A DNA stretch of 64,000 bases from Scalesia atractyloides (GCA_947069175.1 CAMTDV010000013.1:59154610-59218609), one strand, 5' to 3'; counted from the stretch's first letter, positions 22,778 through 33,098 are shown. Notes: generated by a model not told the origin, from the sequence alone. Numbers and translations are program-made.

Positions 22778-23161
22778 TGTAGGATTGTTTTGTCCACTAG
22801 CAAAGGTCCTAATTTGAATATCTAGTCCATATGTGCTGAATCCTTATTAACTAGTGACAATTACAAGATTACTTATCAATTTACTGATTTCATTAATTGT
22901 TTAATAGTTACAGATCACCGTGAAATCCGACAGGGCTTCGCCGTATCAGTCACCAAAATTTCTACAGACTCACATCTCAACACGACTATTTATAGACATG
23001 ACATCTCCCTTCATGCGAGGGTAAGTTTATCTTCGTATGAAGGTAAAGCTACCTTCGTGCGAACTTAAATTCAAACACGACAATTTCAATTCTAACAGGT
23101 CAGCCTATTACATACACTGACACAACCCTAAGATGTAGACAATAGTTATAATGCACCAACA
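22778..23161 (-). repeat. 5' LTR of copia element C (384 bp)
   Basis: On the minus strand it begins TGTTGGTGCATTATAAC and ends CAATCCTACA. U3 has CTTCGTRCGAAG-type palindromes at about 23005-23065, just upstream of a TATAAATAG box (22994-22986). Right flank starts AATAG at 23162. Confidence 0.9.
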
Positions 23162-23790
23162 AATAGATAGACTTGGATGGGTGACCCTAGTGGAACTTTT
23201 TCGGTCAAGTCGGTTAAAGGAGCGTTGGTTTCGGCTAGAGGTTTGAGTCAGCTTTTCGTGATGAAGTGGTGTAAATGGGTGCCAAAAAATGTATTACCCT
23301 TGTTTGAACCATATCCTAAGTATTGATGCTCTACTTAAAATAATTATTCAGGTGATGGTTTAAAGGTGTATATTATGTGAGTCTGTGACATTGGGGTCGA
23401 ATTGGTGTTTCATCTTCTAACTGGATGTTTATTCACAACTATGGTTTGGCAAAGTATTGGTTCGTGGTGGAGGGTAGGTCCTCTCTATGCATTCTCGATT
23501 AAGGATATCTTGAGTTTCTTTGAGGACTTAAGACGTAATAAGGCAGAGAAGGTGGCGATTCATGGTATTGTGATAGTGGCATGTTGGTGTATATGGATTG
23601 CAAGGAACGACAAAAGGTTTGCTAATAAAGAAGTGAAGGTTAGAGACATCATTATACATAATAAAGCGCTTAGTTTCCTTTGGTTCAAGAATAGATCTAA
23701 ATATAGAGGTGTTAGTTGGGATGATTGGTGTAATTTTAAATTGATGTAAGTTACATAGTGTAGTGTCTTTGGCCTTTTAATAAAACCAAA
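23162..23790 (+). pseudogene. 3' end of a LINE (L1-type) reverse-transcriptase ORF
   Basis: The frame from 23170 reads TWMGDPSGTFSVKSVKGAL, then WCKWVPKNV, and after frameshifts the block 23402-23749 has SWWRVGP, HGIVIVACWCIWIARNDKRF and FLWFKNRSK. This is the C-terminal zf-RVT-type region typical of plant LINEs. It starts exactly at the border of copia C, which therefore inserted into the LINE; the rest would lie left of the window. Confidence 0.75.
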
Positions 23791-23890
23791 TGGCCTTTCG
23801 CTTAGTGGTATCAAAGTGTTGGATATGGATTTCCGTTTCCATTTGGGGAGGGTTTAAATCCCATTGGTGACAAAATTAAGCCGCTAAAAA
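23791..23890 (+). repeat. SINE-like sequence after the LINE fragment
   Basis: CGCTTAGTGG (23799-23808) is one mismatch from the A-box consensus. GGTTTAAATCC (23851-23861) is a B box with its CG changed to TA. Spacing of 42 bases and an A-rich end (CTAAAAAAAC) fit a tRNA-derived SINE. It could be chance in a LINE 3' UTR. Confidence 0.4.
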
Positions 23891-24099
23891 AACTTCCTTA
23901 GTTTTATTGTTGAAAATCACTTGAAACTCCTCACCATTAAACTCATATGTTAATTTGTGTTGAACATCAGTAATACAATTAAAGTTATTTAATGTTTGTG
24001 TTTCAACTCAGGTTTGTTAGGTCTGAGAATACAAGTTGACGTGAGCGAGACGTGTATTATTTTTTTGATATATTTGAAGTACTTTTCACTCATTTATTG

Positions 24100-25146
24100 A
24101 AGCTTTAAATTTATAAAAACAAGATATACAACTATCAATCTCTACTTCATGCTAGTATAGTGATAGTAAGGTACCGAGGTCGTCCAAGGACACAAGAGCT
24201 TTTAATACCGGAATATCGTCAACGTCTAACCTTATCAAATTTTGAGAAAAGGTTTTTAATAAGTAAACATAAAGAAATAGACTAAGTAATAGAAAGAAAC
24301 AAATAGACAAGATAGAATCACTTGGTTCCGCTTATAATTTACGTATCCTTTGATGATTTCCGCACTTTGGGGTTTTTAAGAGATTATCTTAGTTAAAGTG
24401 GCATGTCCCTCTTTTGGAGGCAACGCTACCCTCAGCCATATTGGTCTGAGTCAGCAAGGATACAGTCCTGCAAGGCCGAAATATTGTAAGATAATTAAGT
24501 TATTAATGCAAAATGTGGCATGTCCCTCTTTTGGAGGCAACACTACCCTCGGCCTTATTGGTTTGAGTTAGCAGGGATACAGTCCAACAAGACCGGTTTA
24601 AAGTTTTAGTAGTAGGTTATTTATAAGGGATTCAAGCCATTCTTACTCCCCCGCAGAATCTATACACTAAACGAGGCAAGAACATTACCCATACCACCCT
24701 TCTAACCCCCTTCCAGGCAGTTAACGTGCTTTATATAGACCGTAAAGACACTAATGAGTGAATCAACAAAACATGAAAAGATGATAGAATAAAATTCACT
24801 TTCAATATAAAAAACTAGCTATTAAAGTCATTAATACATACCCCATTAAAAAGTTAACCAAAACTTAGAAATCAAAAGTAATACATAAATAACTTGTCTT
24901 CGCCAAGTGATTTTAGAGATTAGCCAAGCATGGCCTTCGTTTGACAAAACTCTTATGGTCAATCTTGGATCTCGAGACTACTACACATACTCTAAGGATG
25001 GATGATGGATGAATGTGGAGGATGATGGTGGTATTGTAGTGGTGGAGTGTTGGAAGGTGTGAGAGAAGTGGTTTGCCAAGGGATGAGTTGGAATAAGACC
25101 AAGCACCCCTATTTATAGCTGGAAACAGTGGCTTCACAGGGCCCTA
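24100..25146 (-). mobile_element. Copy F1: LTR/leader part of another LTR element
   Basis: The minus strand matches F2 (61860-62605) over several blocks: CAGCTATAAATAG promoter region, CTCGAGATCCAAG, CTATATAAAGCAC, and a ~115 bp unit containing GGACTGTATCCCTGCT, present twice at about 24400-24600. It ends near 25146 against the element D LTR. The leader-like left part (GTAAGGTACCGAGG at 24168) resembles sequence found downstream of LTRs in gypsy elements. No PBS or coding frame is visible; the family is uncertain. Confidence 0.55.
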
Positions 25147-25687
25147 TGTGTTCCTTCTTCTCATTCTTTATTTAATGAGCTTGTCAGATTGTCTATTGCA
25201 TACGTCTAGGATATGTCAGTTTTGTAAATAGGGCTTAGAAAATGTGATATTTTATGTATTGTAGTGGCTCGTACGAGTGAGTGTTGTGGCTCGTACAAGT
25301 GACAAGGGCTTAGAATGTCATTTTTATATATTTGGTATGACTCGTACGAGTGACCGTAGTGGCTCGTACGAGTGACATCTTGTCACTTGTACGAGGCACC
25401 ACTCGCACGAGCCTACCTACACACACTCACTCCTTGTGCGAGCCATGTTGGCCTATAAATAGTGGAGCTTGAGTATTGTGTTGTAAGCAGTTGGTGTGTG
25501 ACTACGGCGAAGCCCTGTCCAGTTGGTTACTCGTCTATAACCTTCGCGTTTATTAATACGAATCACAAGCGTTTAAGCAGCATACTTTCTTGTTTTTTTG
25601 TCCAACTCGCTAACAATGAATTCCGCCTGTGTTAGCTGAGTTGAATCGGTCCGATGCTCATAAGAGGAGAGCAAATCCCCTCTCACA
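25147..25687 (+). repeat. 5' LTR of copia element D (start approximate)
   Basis: The right end CCCTCTCACA is fixed by the PBS at 25690. The left end is uncertain because it abuts F1; part (25185-25245) resembles the start of the C LTR. TATAAATA box at 25454-25461. Confidence 0.7.
25268..25444 (+). repeat. CTCGTACGAG palindrome array, U3 of element D
   Basis: About seven copies, exact or near, of CTCGTACGAG, CTCGCACGAG or CTTGTACGAG, the last ending ten bases before the TATA box. Confidence 0.8.
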
Positions 25688-25689
25688 AG

Positions 25690-25702
25690 TGGTATCAGAG
25701 CC
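25690..25702 (+). other. Primer-binding site of element D
   Basis: TGGTATCAGAGCC two bases after the LTR. Confidence 0.9.
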
Positions 25703-25949
25703 TTGAGGCCTGATTTGAGGACAAACATCAAGTTTCAGCAGACAACCAATAGTTTCAGAAGTTGCAAATCCATATTCGACCATTGAAGATTTTCTACATC
25801 TACTCTTTTTCGTACAGACCTCTGATCTAGACGAATTGGACTAGGATTTTAGTATCTCACGTTTAAATCAACATTAGCAAATCCTTGAAATTTACAGATC
25901 TAAAATCAAACTAAATCATGTCGAAAATTACAGAAACCATCCGTTTGGT

Positions 25950-26225
25950 GACCTGAGCTAACCCGTACGAGTAGAGAGACAACCCGTACGAACGACCATC
26001 CGTACGATTTAGCCATTCGTACGAGCGAGTAAAACAAGCTTTCTTAAAATTTACAAGTTTTTAAAACTGTCACTCGCAAGAGTAAGTGGTTCGCATGAAA
26101 AACTCAGTCGCACGAATCACTTTCTCTCTTGCACGAGTATCTTGCTTGCACGAACCACTGATTCGCATGAGTATCTTGCTCGCACGAACCACCTGAGTCG
26201 CACGAGTAGCTGGTCATTCACATGA
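25950..26225 (+). repeat. Palindrome array in the leader of element D
   Basis: A dozen variants of CCGTACGA, CGTACGAG, TCGCACGAG and TCGCATGAG between PBS and gag, in the same position as arrays in A, B and C. Confidence 0.7.
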
Positions 26226-27394
26226 AGAACATTTTAAGGATTTTTTCTTAAATATCGTATCTTTTGTCATCCTGATCAGTGTTTTTCAAAAGTTTGGTTT
26301 TTGTAGATAAAATGGAAGAAGAGTTTTACAACACGTTTGCTGCTTCAGCTGTTACAACTACCGCAGCATAGAACATGAATCAAGAAAACGAAATGGGAAC
26401 TATGATGAAACCTTCGAAGCTCATGAACTTGGAAGATTAAGACAGTTGGAGTGAAATATTCATAAACTGGGTACAAATTAATCATTTCACGTGTTAGTTT
26501 GCCATTGAGTCAAAGTACATAGCACCTACTAGTGAGAATGGTCTCGAAAAGACGCTGACTCAGCTGACGGATATGGAAAGAGAGAAGTTTATCAACGAAA
26601 AGAAGATGATGAACATACTGCAATAGCTAGTAAAAGAAGATACCCTGGCACTACTTCAACACGACGATGACGCTCAGTCACTGTGGAATGCTTTACGGCT
26701 CAAGTTTCAAGGAAGTTCTCAACTTCGAAAAGGAAGAAAAGCGCTGCTGAGCAAGGAGTTTGATATTTTCAATCTGATAAAAGGAGTGACAGTAAAACAG
26801 CTGATCGAACGGTATTGTCATTTGGTGGTTTAGATAAAAAAGAATGGAGATCTTAAAAACCAATGAAGAATTGGTTCATAAACTGGCTGATTTTTTGCCA
26901 GAAGGAGAGTGGACGACCTATTTAACTATTCTGAAGAACGGAACTGAATATAGTATCTTCACGTTGCCAAGATTTATTGATAGAATAGAAGGTCACGAGC
27001 TTGAAATGCAGAAAATGGTAAAGAACAAAGGCGCTCATATGCAACAAGATGTGAACCTGTACTTCAAAATAGTTCTGCTGGTCACATACAGAGTCCAAAG
27101 GTTCAAACCGCCTTCAATGCCAACAATGCTACAAGTTCACCATCAAACCAGTCCAGCGTGTTTCAGTCTTTTACTCCTAAATATCTTAATCTGCACAAAG
27201 CTCAAGTACTCCTCAAAACAGTCAAAACACTCCACCTAATCCAAACCAGCGAAGTCTTCAATGCAACATTTCAATGAATCTCGAGAACGCACAAGATTTC
27301 AATGAGCACACAACCAAACAACACATGGCTTTGCTTGAATCAGTTCTTGAATCATACGAAAGTCTTGTAGCTGGAAGGATTGGGAATCCTGAGA

Positions 27395-27399
27395 TGACC
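27395..27399. other. Target-site duplication of element E, left copy
   Basis: TGACC, repeated at 30476-30480; removing the insert and one copy restores the gag frame of element D. Confidence 0.92.
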
Positions 27400-28055
27400 T
27401 GTGGGTCCCGGTTGACGATGGTTTATAGACGGAAGTTTGGGCGTATGATAGTACCGATTCGGTAGAACGTTATAGAAAGGGAGTAGAACAGAATCAGTGG
27501 AAGCATTCATTAATTCATACCAAAAGATTATACATCTTGTCTGGCTGGCGGAACTCCTGGAGGGAATCCGCTAGCGTGTCCCCTTAGGGAACTTCCAAAA
27601 CTTAACAAACAATGAGCATACAACACATATACATAGACATGAGCAACTTGTGCGAATGGTTGCTCGTACGAGTGACAAGATGTCACTCGTACGAAGCACA
27701 TAAGCTCACTCGTACAGGTGAGATGTTTATCACTCATACGAGTAGAGCTGTTTATCACTTGTACGAGTTACATCGTCACTCGTACGAGTCACATCGTCAC
27801 TCGTACGAGTCACATCGTCACTCGTACGAGCCAGTTCTCGTTCGCACTTGGGTCATGTGTTCATTTCTAATCTATACCATATTCAATACACACTCTTTCT
27901 AGCCTCTTCGCACAGTGATGGACATAAAGTGCATCAACAAATTCCCCCTTGGACGTCATTGTCGAAGCTTGATCTTGATCTTGAAATCTGAGAGCCGTGT
28001 TTGATATTCTGCAACTTCAATCAGGTATCTGTCGATGTCGTAGAACGTGTTAACA
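27400..28055 (-). repeat. 3' LTR of element E (656 bp)
   Basis: The minus strand begins TGTTAACACGTTC and ends GGGACCCACA. An internal AAGGGGGAATTTGTTGATG at about 27950-27932 mimics a PPT/LTR junction, but the true end is set by the TSD. Confidence 0.88.
27649..27845 (-). repeat. CTCGTACGAG array, element E 3' LTR
   Basis: About nine copies at 17-25 bp spacing, including three consecutive near-identical ACTCGTACGAGTCACATCGTC units at about 27777-27831, which explain most of the extra length over the other LTR. Confidence 0.8.
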
Positions 28056-29890
28056 AATTCCCCCTTGATTGATGATCCGGGTTTGAATTATCTACTTTAA
28101 GCAACATTCCCCCTAAAATAATTTTCTCCAGAAATTAATCTTCAGGTCTTTGTTTGCACGGTTCAAGACCTTGTCTGATTTGCTTGATCTACAAATTTTC
28201 TCGAATAATCATCAACTTGAAATTAATCAATGCAGCTTCTCCGTTTCGAATTAAACCACATCCGTGTTTGGTTTAGCGCACTCCTCCAATGCTCGATCCT
28301 CTGATCTTCAAAACACAATCGACAATTGATAGAAACTTTGAATTACCACAACGATAAACTTCAAGTCAACAAATATCCGAGTAAATCTGAAATCTTGATT
28401 TCCGTAATCACGATTGATCAGCAAATCGGTAATCTTCTCAATCAGCATATCATCATTGGAATCATATTATCTGGTAACACATTGAATCTGAGAAACATTC
28501 TTCAGCAATCAGAATCACATTCTTCCTTTTTAGTCATAATAACAGAGGTATAGCTATCTCGCTGGGATGGCGCAACTAAAACTACAAAACATCCTCATTT
28601 CCTGGCGGTTAGTCCTGAAAACAGTTCATTTGCCTTGCAGAGTTAAAGATAAGCAGTGGTATGTGCATCCACTTCCACATCGAAGATCAGGTATTTAACC
28701 CTTAAGCATCAATTTGTATCATGGTCTAAAAATTCTGAACATCTTTTGATCACGAAACTCCTAATGTATAGTCTATTTCGTGAGCAACTGGTACACACTT
28801 TTTGTCTGAAAGACTTATTATATCGTCTTATTCAGTCATTAATTGCAAGTATATAGCTTTCCTCGTTAGTCCCGATGACAACTGAAACCACAAAGCATTC
28901 TTATTTTCTGGCAGTTAATCCGGAAAGTAGTTCATTTGCCCTACGGAGTTAAATTGGATACTTTGTACCACTAAGCAGTTGTGTGTGCAACCGGCTTGTA
29001 CAAAGACTCAGGCATCAATGTGACCACAACTACTGAATCCGATGAACAACTCCTCCAAGACTAAGTAATGCAACCCCACTTTACGAAAAATAGACATCAA
29101 CTTTATCTCATCACTAATGAATCTTCGATGCTCTGTGTTCCCAGATAATCTGCAGTCGGAACCACCCGAATACTATTGCATGGTCACGAATTTCAAAAAT
29201 GCTGGAATATTAACATATACGTGAAAATTTTTATTCCCCTCATTTTTTGCAAATTCTGACGTCTTGAGCATGTTTTCACAAAACTAAATTTTGCGGAAAA
29301 TTTCCCAAAATTGCAGTTTTGATCAAATGCGGATTTAACTTTGAGGCCCAATAAAAGTCACTACACCAGATGATCAACTTTATTTGCAGGAACCAGTGAC
29401 TATCCCAATATCTTCAACATTTTGTGACCGTATCATAAAATCTATACTTTGAAGCTCTAGACGGTGTCCTCGAACAGCTCGAATTAGACGCTAAAATCTC
29501 GAAAAAATTTGTAATCACCAATTTTTTTAAGCATGCCGCACTTCGTATGGGTGAACCTTCGTACGAGTGGTGATTCATACGAGTGGTTATTCGTACGAGG
29601 GACAAATTGTCACTCGTACGACCCACATAGGCTCACTCGTACAAACGAGCCTGATTACATTTTTCGATCCAAAATCTTTATTTCTTTGAACTTCAAGATG
29701 ATTTTTGCACAGATCTGGTCGAAAATCAGTTTCTAACAATCTTATGGTTTCAATTTTACATTATGTCCGTGGATTGTCCGATTCTTTGATGTTTTACGTC
29801 TAAAACCCCTCATACGTCCAAAGTTAATGAGCATAGGTGATTCATCAAGTGTTACATTGAATGAATCGGTACCGTAGCTCTGATACCAGT
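28056..29890 (-). other. Interior of element E
   Basis: No supported gene. Contains a ~90 bp imperfect direct repeat (28558-28645 and 28862-28952), a CGTACGA cluster at 29540-29645 on the PBS side, and AGGGGGAAT-type tracts (complement near 28063 and 28108). Confidence 0.7.
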
Positions 29891-30475
29891 TGTGGGTCCC
29901 GGTTGACGACGGTTATAGACGGAAGTTTGGGCGTATGATAGTACCGATTCGATTGAACGTTATAGAAAGGGAGTAGAAACAGAATCAGCGGAAGCATTCA
30001 TTCATTCATACCGAAAGAGTATACATCTTGTCTGGCTGGCGGAATTCCTGGAGAGAATCTGCCAACGTTTCCCCTTAGGGAACTTCCATAACTTAACAAA
30101 CAATGAACACACAACACATATATATAGACATGAGCAGCTCGTACGAATGGTTTCTCGTACGAATGACAAGATGTCACTTGTACGAAGCACATAAGCTCAC
30201 TCGCACGAGTAGAGCTGTTTATCACTCGTACGACTTACATTATCACTCGTACGAGCCAGTTTTCGTTCGCACTTGGGTCTTGCGTTCATATCTAATCTAT
30301 ACAATATTCAATACACACTCTTTCTAGCCTATTCTCACAGTGACGAACATAAAGTGGATCAACAAATTCCCCCTTGGACGTCACTGTAGAAACTTGATCT
30401 TGAAATCTAAGAGCCATGTTTGAATCATCTGCAACTTCAATCAGGTATCTATCAATGTCGTAGAACGCGTCAACA
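29891..30475 (-). repeat. 5' LTR of element E (585 bp)
   Basis: Ends TGTTGACGCGTTC / GGGACCCACA on the minus strand; a CTCGTACGAG array at 30139-30262 lies upstream (element sense) of a TATATATA box at about 30127-30117. About 70 bp shorter than the other LTR, largely through fewer palindrome units. Confidence 0.88.
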
Positions 30476-31352
30476 TGACCAAAGAAGACTATGATCAAAT
30501 TGATTTGGTTGAGTTGGAGCTAACTGATATTTAATTATGTATGGCGTCGATAGTCCATAGAGCTCAACGCTTTATGGAAATTACGGGAAGAGACAGTTTG
30601 GGAGGTCTTGATGGGAAACTTAGTTTTGACAAAGCTAAAGTTACATGCTTCAAGTGTAGAGAAAAAAGGATATTTCAAGAGAGAGTGTCCAAACAGAGAA
30701 GTCAAAAGAAACAAGAATCTGTTTGCAGATGATTATTACAAAAGTGCCATCTATCATTGACCCCAACCACCTCAGACACGGTTAGTACAAATCGAAGATG
30801 GTCCTTCAAACTCAAAGGATATGGCTTTGGTTGTTACCTAAGAAGATGAAGTGTTCAACTGGAACAAATACATTTCAAAGAATGAAAACCTTACATTGGT
30901 AGCTGAGATCTTCGAAGAACCTGAATAGGTAGAAGAAGAATTTACTGAGGCATCCTTTGACGAAGCTCCTGAAGAATATTACAACACGTCATCAGAGGAA
31001 GAGGAACTGATAGACAGTGCATTTAAACATCTTTTTCCTAATGACATTCTTAAAACTTTTGCAGGTTATTTTGACTCCAGCTATCGACCACTTTGTGAAA
31101 AAGAGAAAAAGCCTGAAGTAGAAGAGATGATTGATGTGTCAAAAGAGTTAACTTTGAAGAATCTGACTGACATAGCCAACAAAGCTCAAATGGCTAACAT
31201 GAATGAGGTAGTTACTGAGGAAGCTTAGGAAGCTAGAATCAAATCGGTAAATGTGCTAGTAAATGAGTCAGTAAAAGAAACACCTTGCATGAAGTGCAAA
31301 GAGCCATGCATTGAATGTCTTGAAAAAGAAACGAGATACTAAGAGCTGAAAT

Positions 31353-31506
31353 GTCATACAATTTTGTTGATGCATATATGTGTGGATGCGACTCAGTTCG
31401 GTTGGGCTCGGTTCGATTCAGTTCAGTATTCACGCTGGAAGCTCATAGTCTGAAGCAGGCCGTTATAAATGAAGATTGAAGACTAAGCAACATCCAAGGG
31501 GGAGTT
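31353..31506 (+). other. Junction: 3' tail of a B-family interior with PPT
   Basis: From about 31468 the sequence AATGAAGATTGAAGAC onward matches the bases that precede the 3' LTR in element A, ending in PPT AAGGGGGAG (31496-31504). So the LTR that follows is preceded by 3'-interior sequence. A short GTTCGGTT-rich stretch (31391-31428) marks the join with the element D gag. Confidence 0.7.
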
Positions 31507-32245
31507 TGTTGATACACTTTTGTGTATGTCGCTTGTTCTTAGTTACGACAATAATTGTATGGTCTTTGTTTGTCGCTTCTGTAAAGTTTTGGTCGTGTCG
31601 ATCAAATCAAGATATCCTCCTATATTGATTTAGTACGACGTGTAGTGTGTATGTGTTGTAAAACAGTTGCATATGTGCATACTGTTAAGTTTTCTATTTC
31701 TGATATTGCTTTTTGTACAGTATCTCTGTGAGTTCTCCGAAGAACAATTATTCGTGTGAGTGAACTGTGCTTCGTATGAGCAAGTTGCTTGCCCGTACGA
31801 GCCATTACTTGTTCGTACGAGACACCCTCTCAAGAAAAAATTACTTATTCGTACGAGCCATAGGTTGTTCGTACGAGCAACCATTTCTGAATGTTCTTCT
31901 TACTTTGTAGTGGTGCTTCATACGAATCGTAACCTTCTTCGTACTCTTGCTGGATGTTGGTGCTATATAAACAGACATGCACTTCACAGATACATGAGAC
32001 ACTGAGGACACAAGAAAGAGAGCACAGGGAGAGAGCACTGCGAATGTATAGAGAGATAAGCCATTTATTAAAAAGTGTATGTACTGGGTCTCTCTACAAA
32101 TCTATATAGTGAACATTTGAAGATATATCTTTTGTTATATTGGTTGTGCTCTTGCTTTGGTTTGCATATACACTTGGATTCCGCACTTGTGTGTGTGTTA
32201 AACAACAAGGAAGTAGGTTATCTTGATCCTCCAAGTGGACCTACA
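31507..32245 (+). repeat. LTR of copia element B (739 bp)
   Basis: TGTTGATACACTTTTG ... GTGGACCTACA, homologous along its length to the A LTRs. CGTACGA/TTCGTACGAG array at 31750-31940, then TATATAAA at about 31963. It has a PPT on its left and a PBS on its right. Confidence 0.9.
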
Positions 32246-32247
32246 AG

Positions 32248-32259
32248 TGGTATTAGAGC
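32248..32259 (+). other. Primer-binding site of element B
   Basis: TGGTATTAGAGC, one mismatch from the TGGTATCAGAGC used by its relatives. Confidence 0.85.
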
Positions 32260-32744
32260 TTTGGCTCTCTTCGTTGTTTAAAACTAAGCAAAGTGTTGTG
32301 TTTGAGCTAGTTGTGAGGGTTCCTGGAAGTGTTCTTGAACTTCTAACAAGAAACTTAAGTTTTAAATGTTAAGTAGCTTAAAACTTAGGTAAAACGTGTT
32401 GTATCCAGAAAATTTTTATAAAAACCCTGTTAGAATACATGGAGACATGTTAGGATACCGTTTTTCTTAAAATTTTCCATCAAAGTTCAGTTGGACATAT
32501 TTCCGATGAAACACTTGCTGGAAAATTCACCGGAATATTCTTTTAGGGTTAACTAAATCTTAAGATTTGACTGTTTTGACTGAAAAGCTGATATTGGAAT
32601 GTTTGTCTTTTTAACCGAATCTGTGTAGAGAGCTGACATCTTTCGAACAAACTCAGAAACAACTTTCTGTTAAAAAGGAAACTTCTCACCAACCAACCCG
32701 CAAAAATATTTCTTCCTTTGAAAAACCAAATATCTGCAAAAGAC

Positions 32745-32950
32745 CTCTGTGCGAATAACCCATCCGTATTAAGAACAAATTGTTCGTACGAAGAACCAAC
32801 TATTCCCACGAAGAACTACCTGTTTGCACGAACAGCAACTTGTTCGTACGAAGAACTTGAGGTTCCTATGAAGAACCTTTAACTCGTACGAAGAACCAGT
32901 GATTCGTACGAAATAGTGATTCGTACAAAACAGTGGTTCGTACGAAGAAC
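32745..32950 (+). repeat. TTCGTACGAAG array in the leader of element B
   Basis: About ten copies of TTCGTACGAA or variants between PBS and gag, typically in the phrase GTTCGTACGAAGAAC. Confidence 0.8.
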
Positions 32951-33098
32951 TAAGTTTTTTCGTGATTTGTTGTTCGTAACTAGTTTTTCAATACTTGGTG
33001 GTTTTTGAAATTGTGAACCTTAATAAGAAAACTTTTATTTCAAGTTAACCTTTGGAATTTTGAATTTTTAAGCTGATTTTCATAAACAAACAAGCAAA

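Larger units (their letters stand above)
188..23161 (-). mobile_element. Copia element C (Sirevirus-like), nested host of a gypsy insertion
   Basis: Order on the minus strand: 5' LTR (23161-22778), PBS (22775-22764), leader, gag, protease, integrase, RT, RNase H, long spacer, env-like ORF, PPT (313-303), 3' LTR (302-188). Integrase before RT defines Ty1/copia, and the extra ORF after RNase H is the Sirevirus layout. The gypsy element at 5774-15259 sits in the spacer just 3' of RNase H; removing it and one GTATT restores the same T-rich stretch seen at 43740-43960 in element A. All frames carry stops and frameshifts. The right flank is a LINE, so C landed in a LINE remnant. Confidence 0.88.
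27400..30475 (-). mobile_element. Element E: non-autonomous LTR element without gag or pol
   Basis: 3076 bp, with LTRs at 27400-28055 and 29891-30475, PBS at 29888-29877 (TGGTATCAGAGC on the minus strand), PPT at 28066-28056 (AAGGGGGAATT) and TSD TGACC. The 1.8 kb interior has no ORF with retroelement motifs, so it depends on enzymes of another element. LTRs carry the same CTCGTACGAG arrays as copia A and D, pointing to a copia relative as helper. Confidence 0.9.
26312..31352 (+). pseudogene. gag: gag of copia element D, split by element E
   Basis: Starts with ATG at 26312 (MEEEFYNTFAAS). Capsid matches include EGEWTTYLTILKN (about 26899) and ESLVAGRIGNPEMT (about 27360-27399). Element E interrupts at 27399/30476; beyond it the frame resumes with TKEDYDQID, the knuckle CFKC at about 30650, and an acidic tail with CMKCKEPCIECLEKE ending near 31345. 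A clear homologue of the element C gag. At least five in-frame stops, four of them TAG at positions expected to be Gln or Trp. Homology ends near 31352 and no pol follows. Confidence 0.82.

Noticed and set aside
27649..27845. CRISPR-like array
   Set aside because: Repeat units are short palindromes of 10-12 bp with variable spacing inside an LTR of plant DNA; no spacer regularity and no cas genes.
27939..30364. Element E LTR ends placed at 27939 and 30364
   Set aside because: CAACA followed by a PPT-like stretch looks like an LTR end, but homology continues on both sides to 28055 and 30475, and only those ends give the TSD TGACC.
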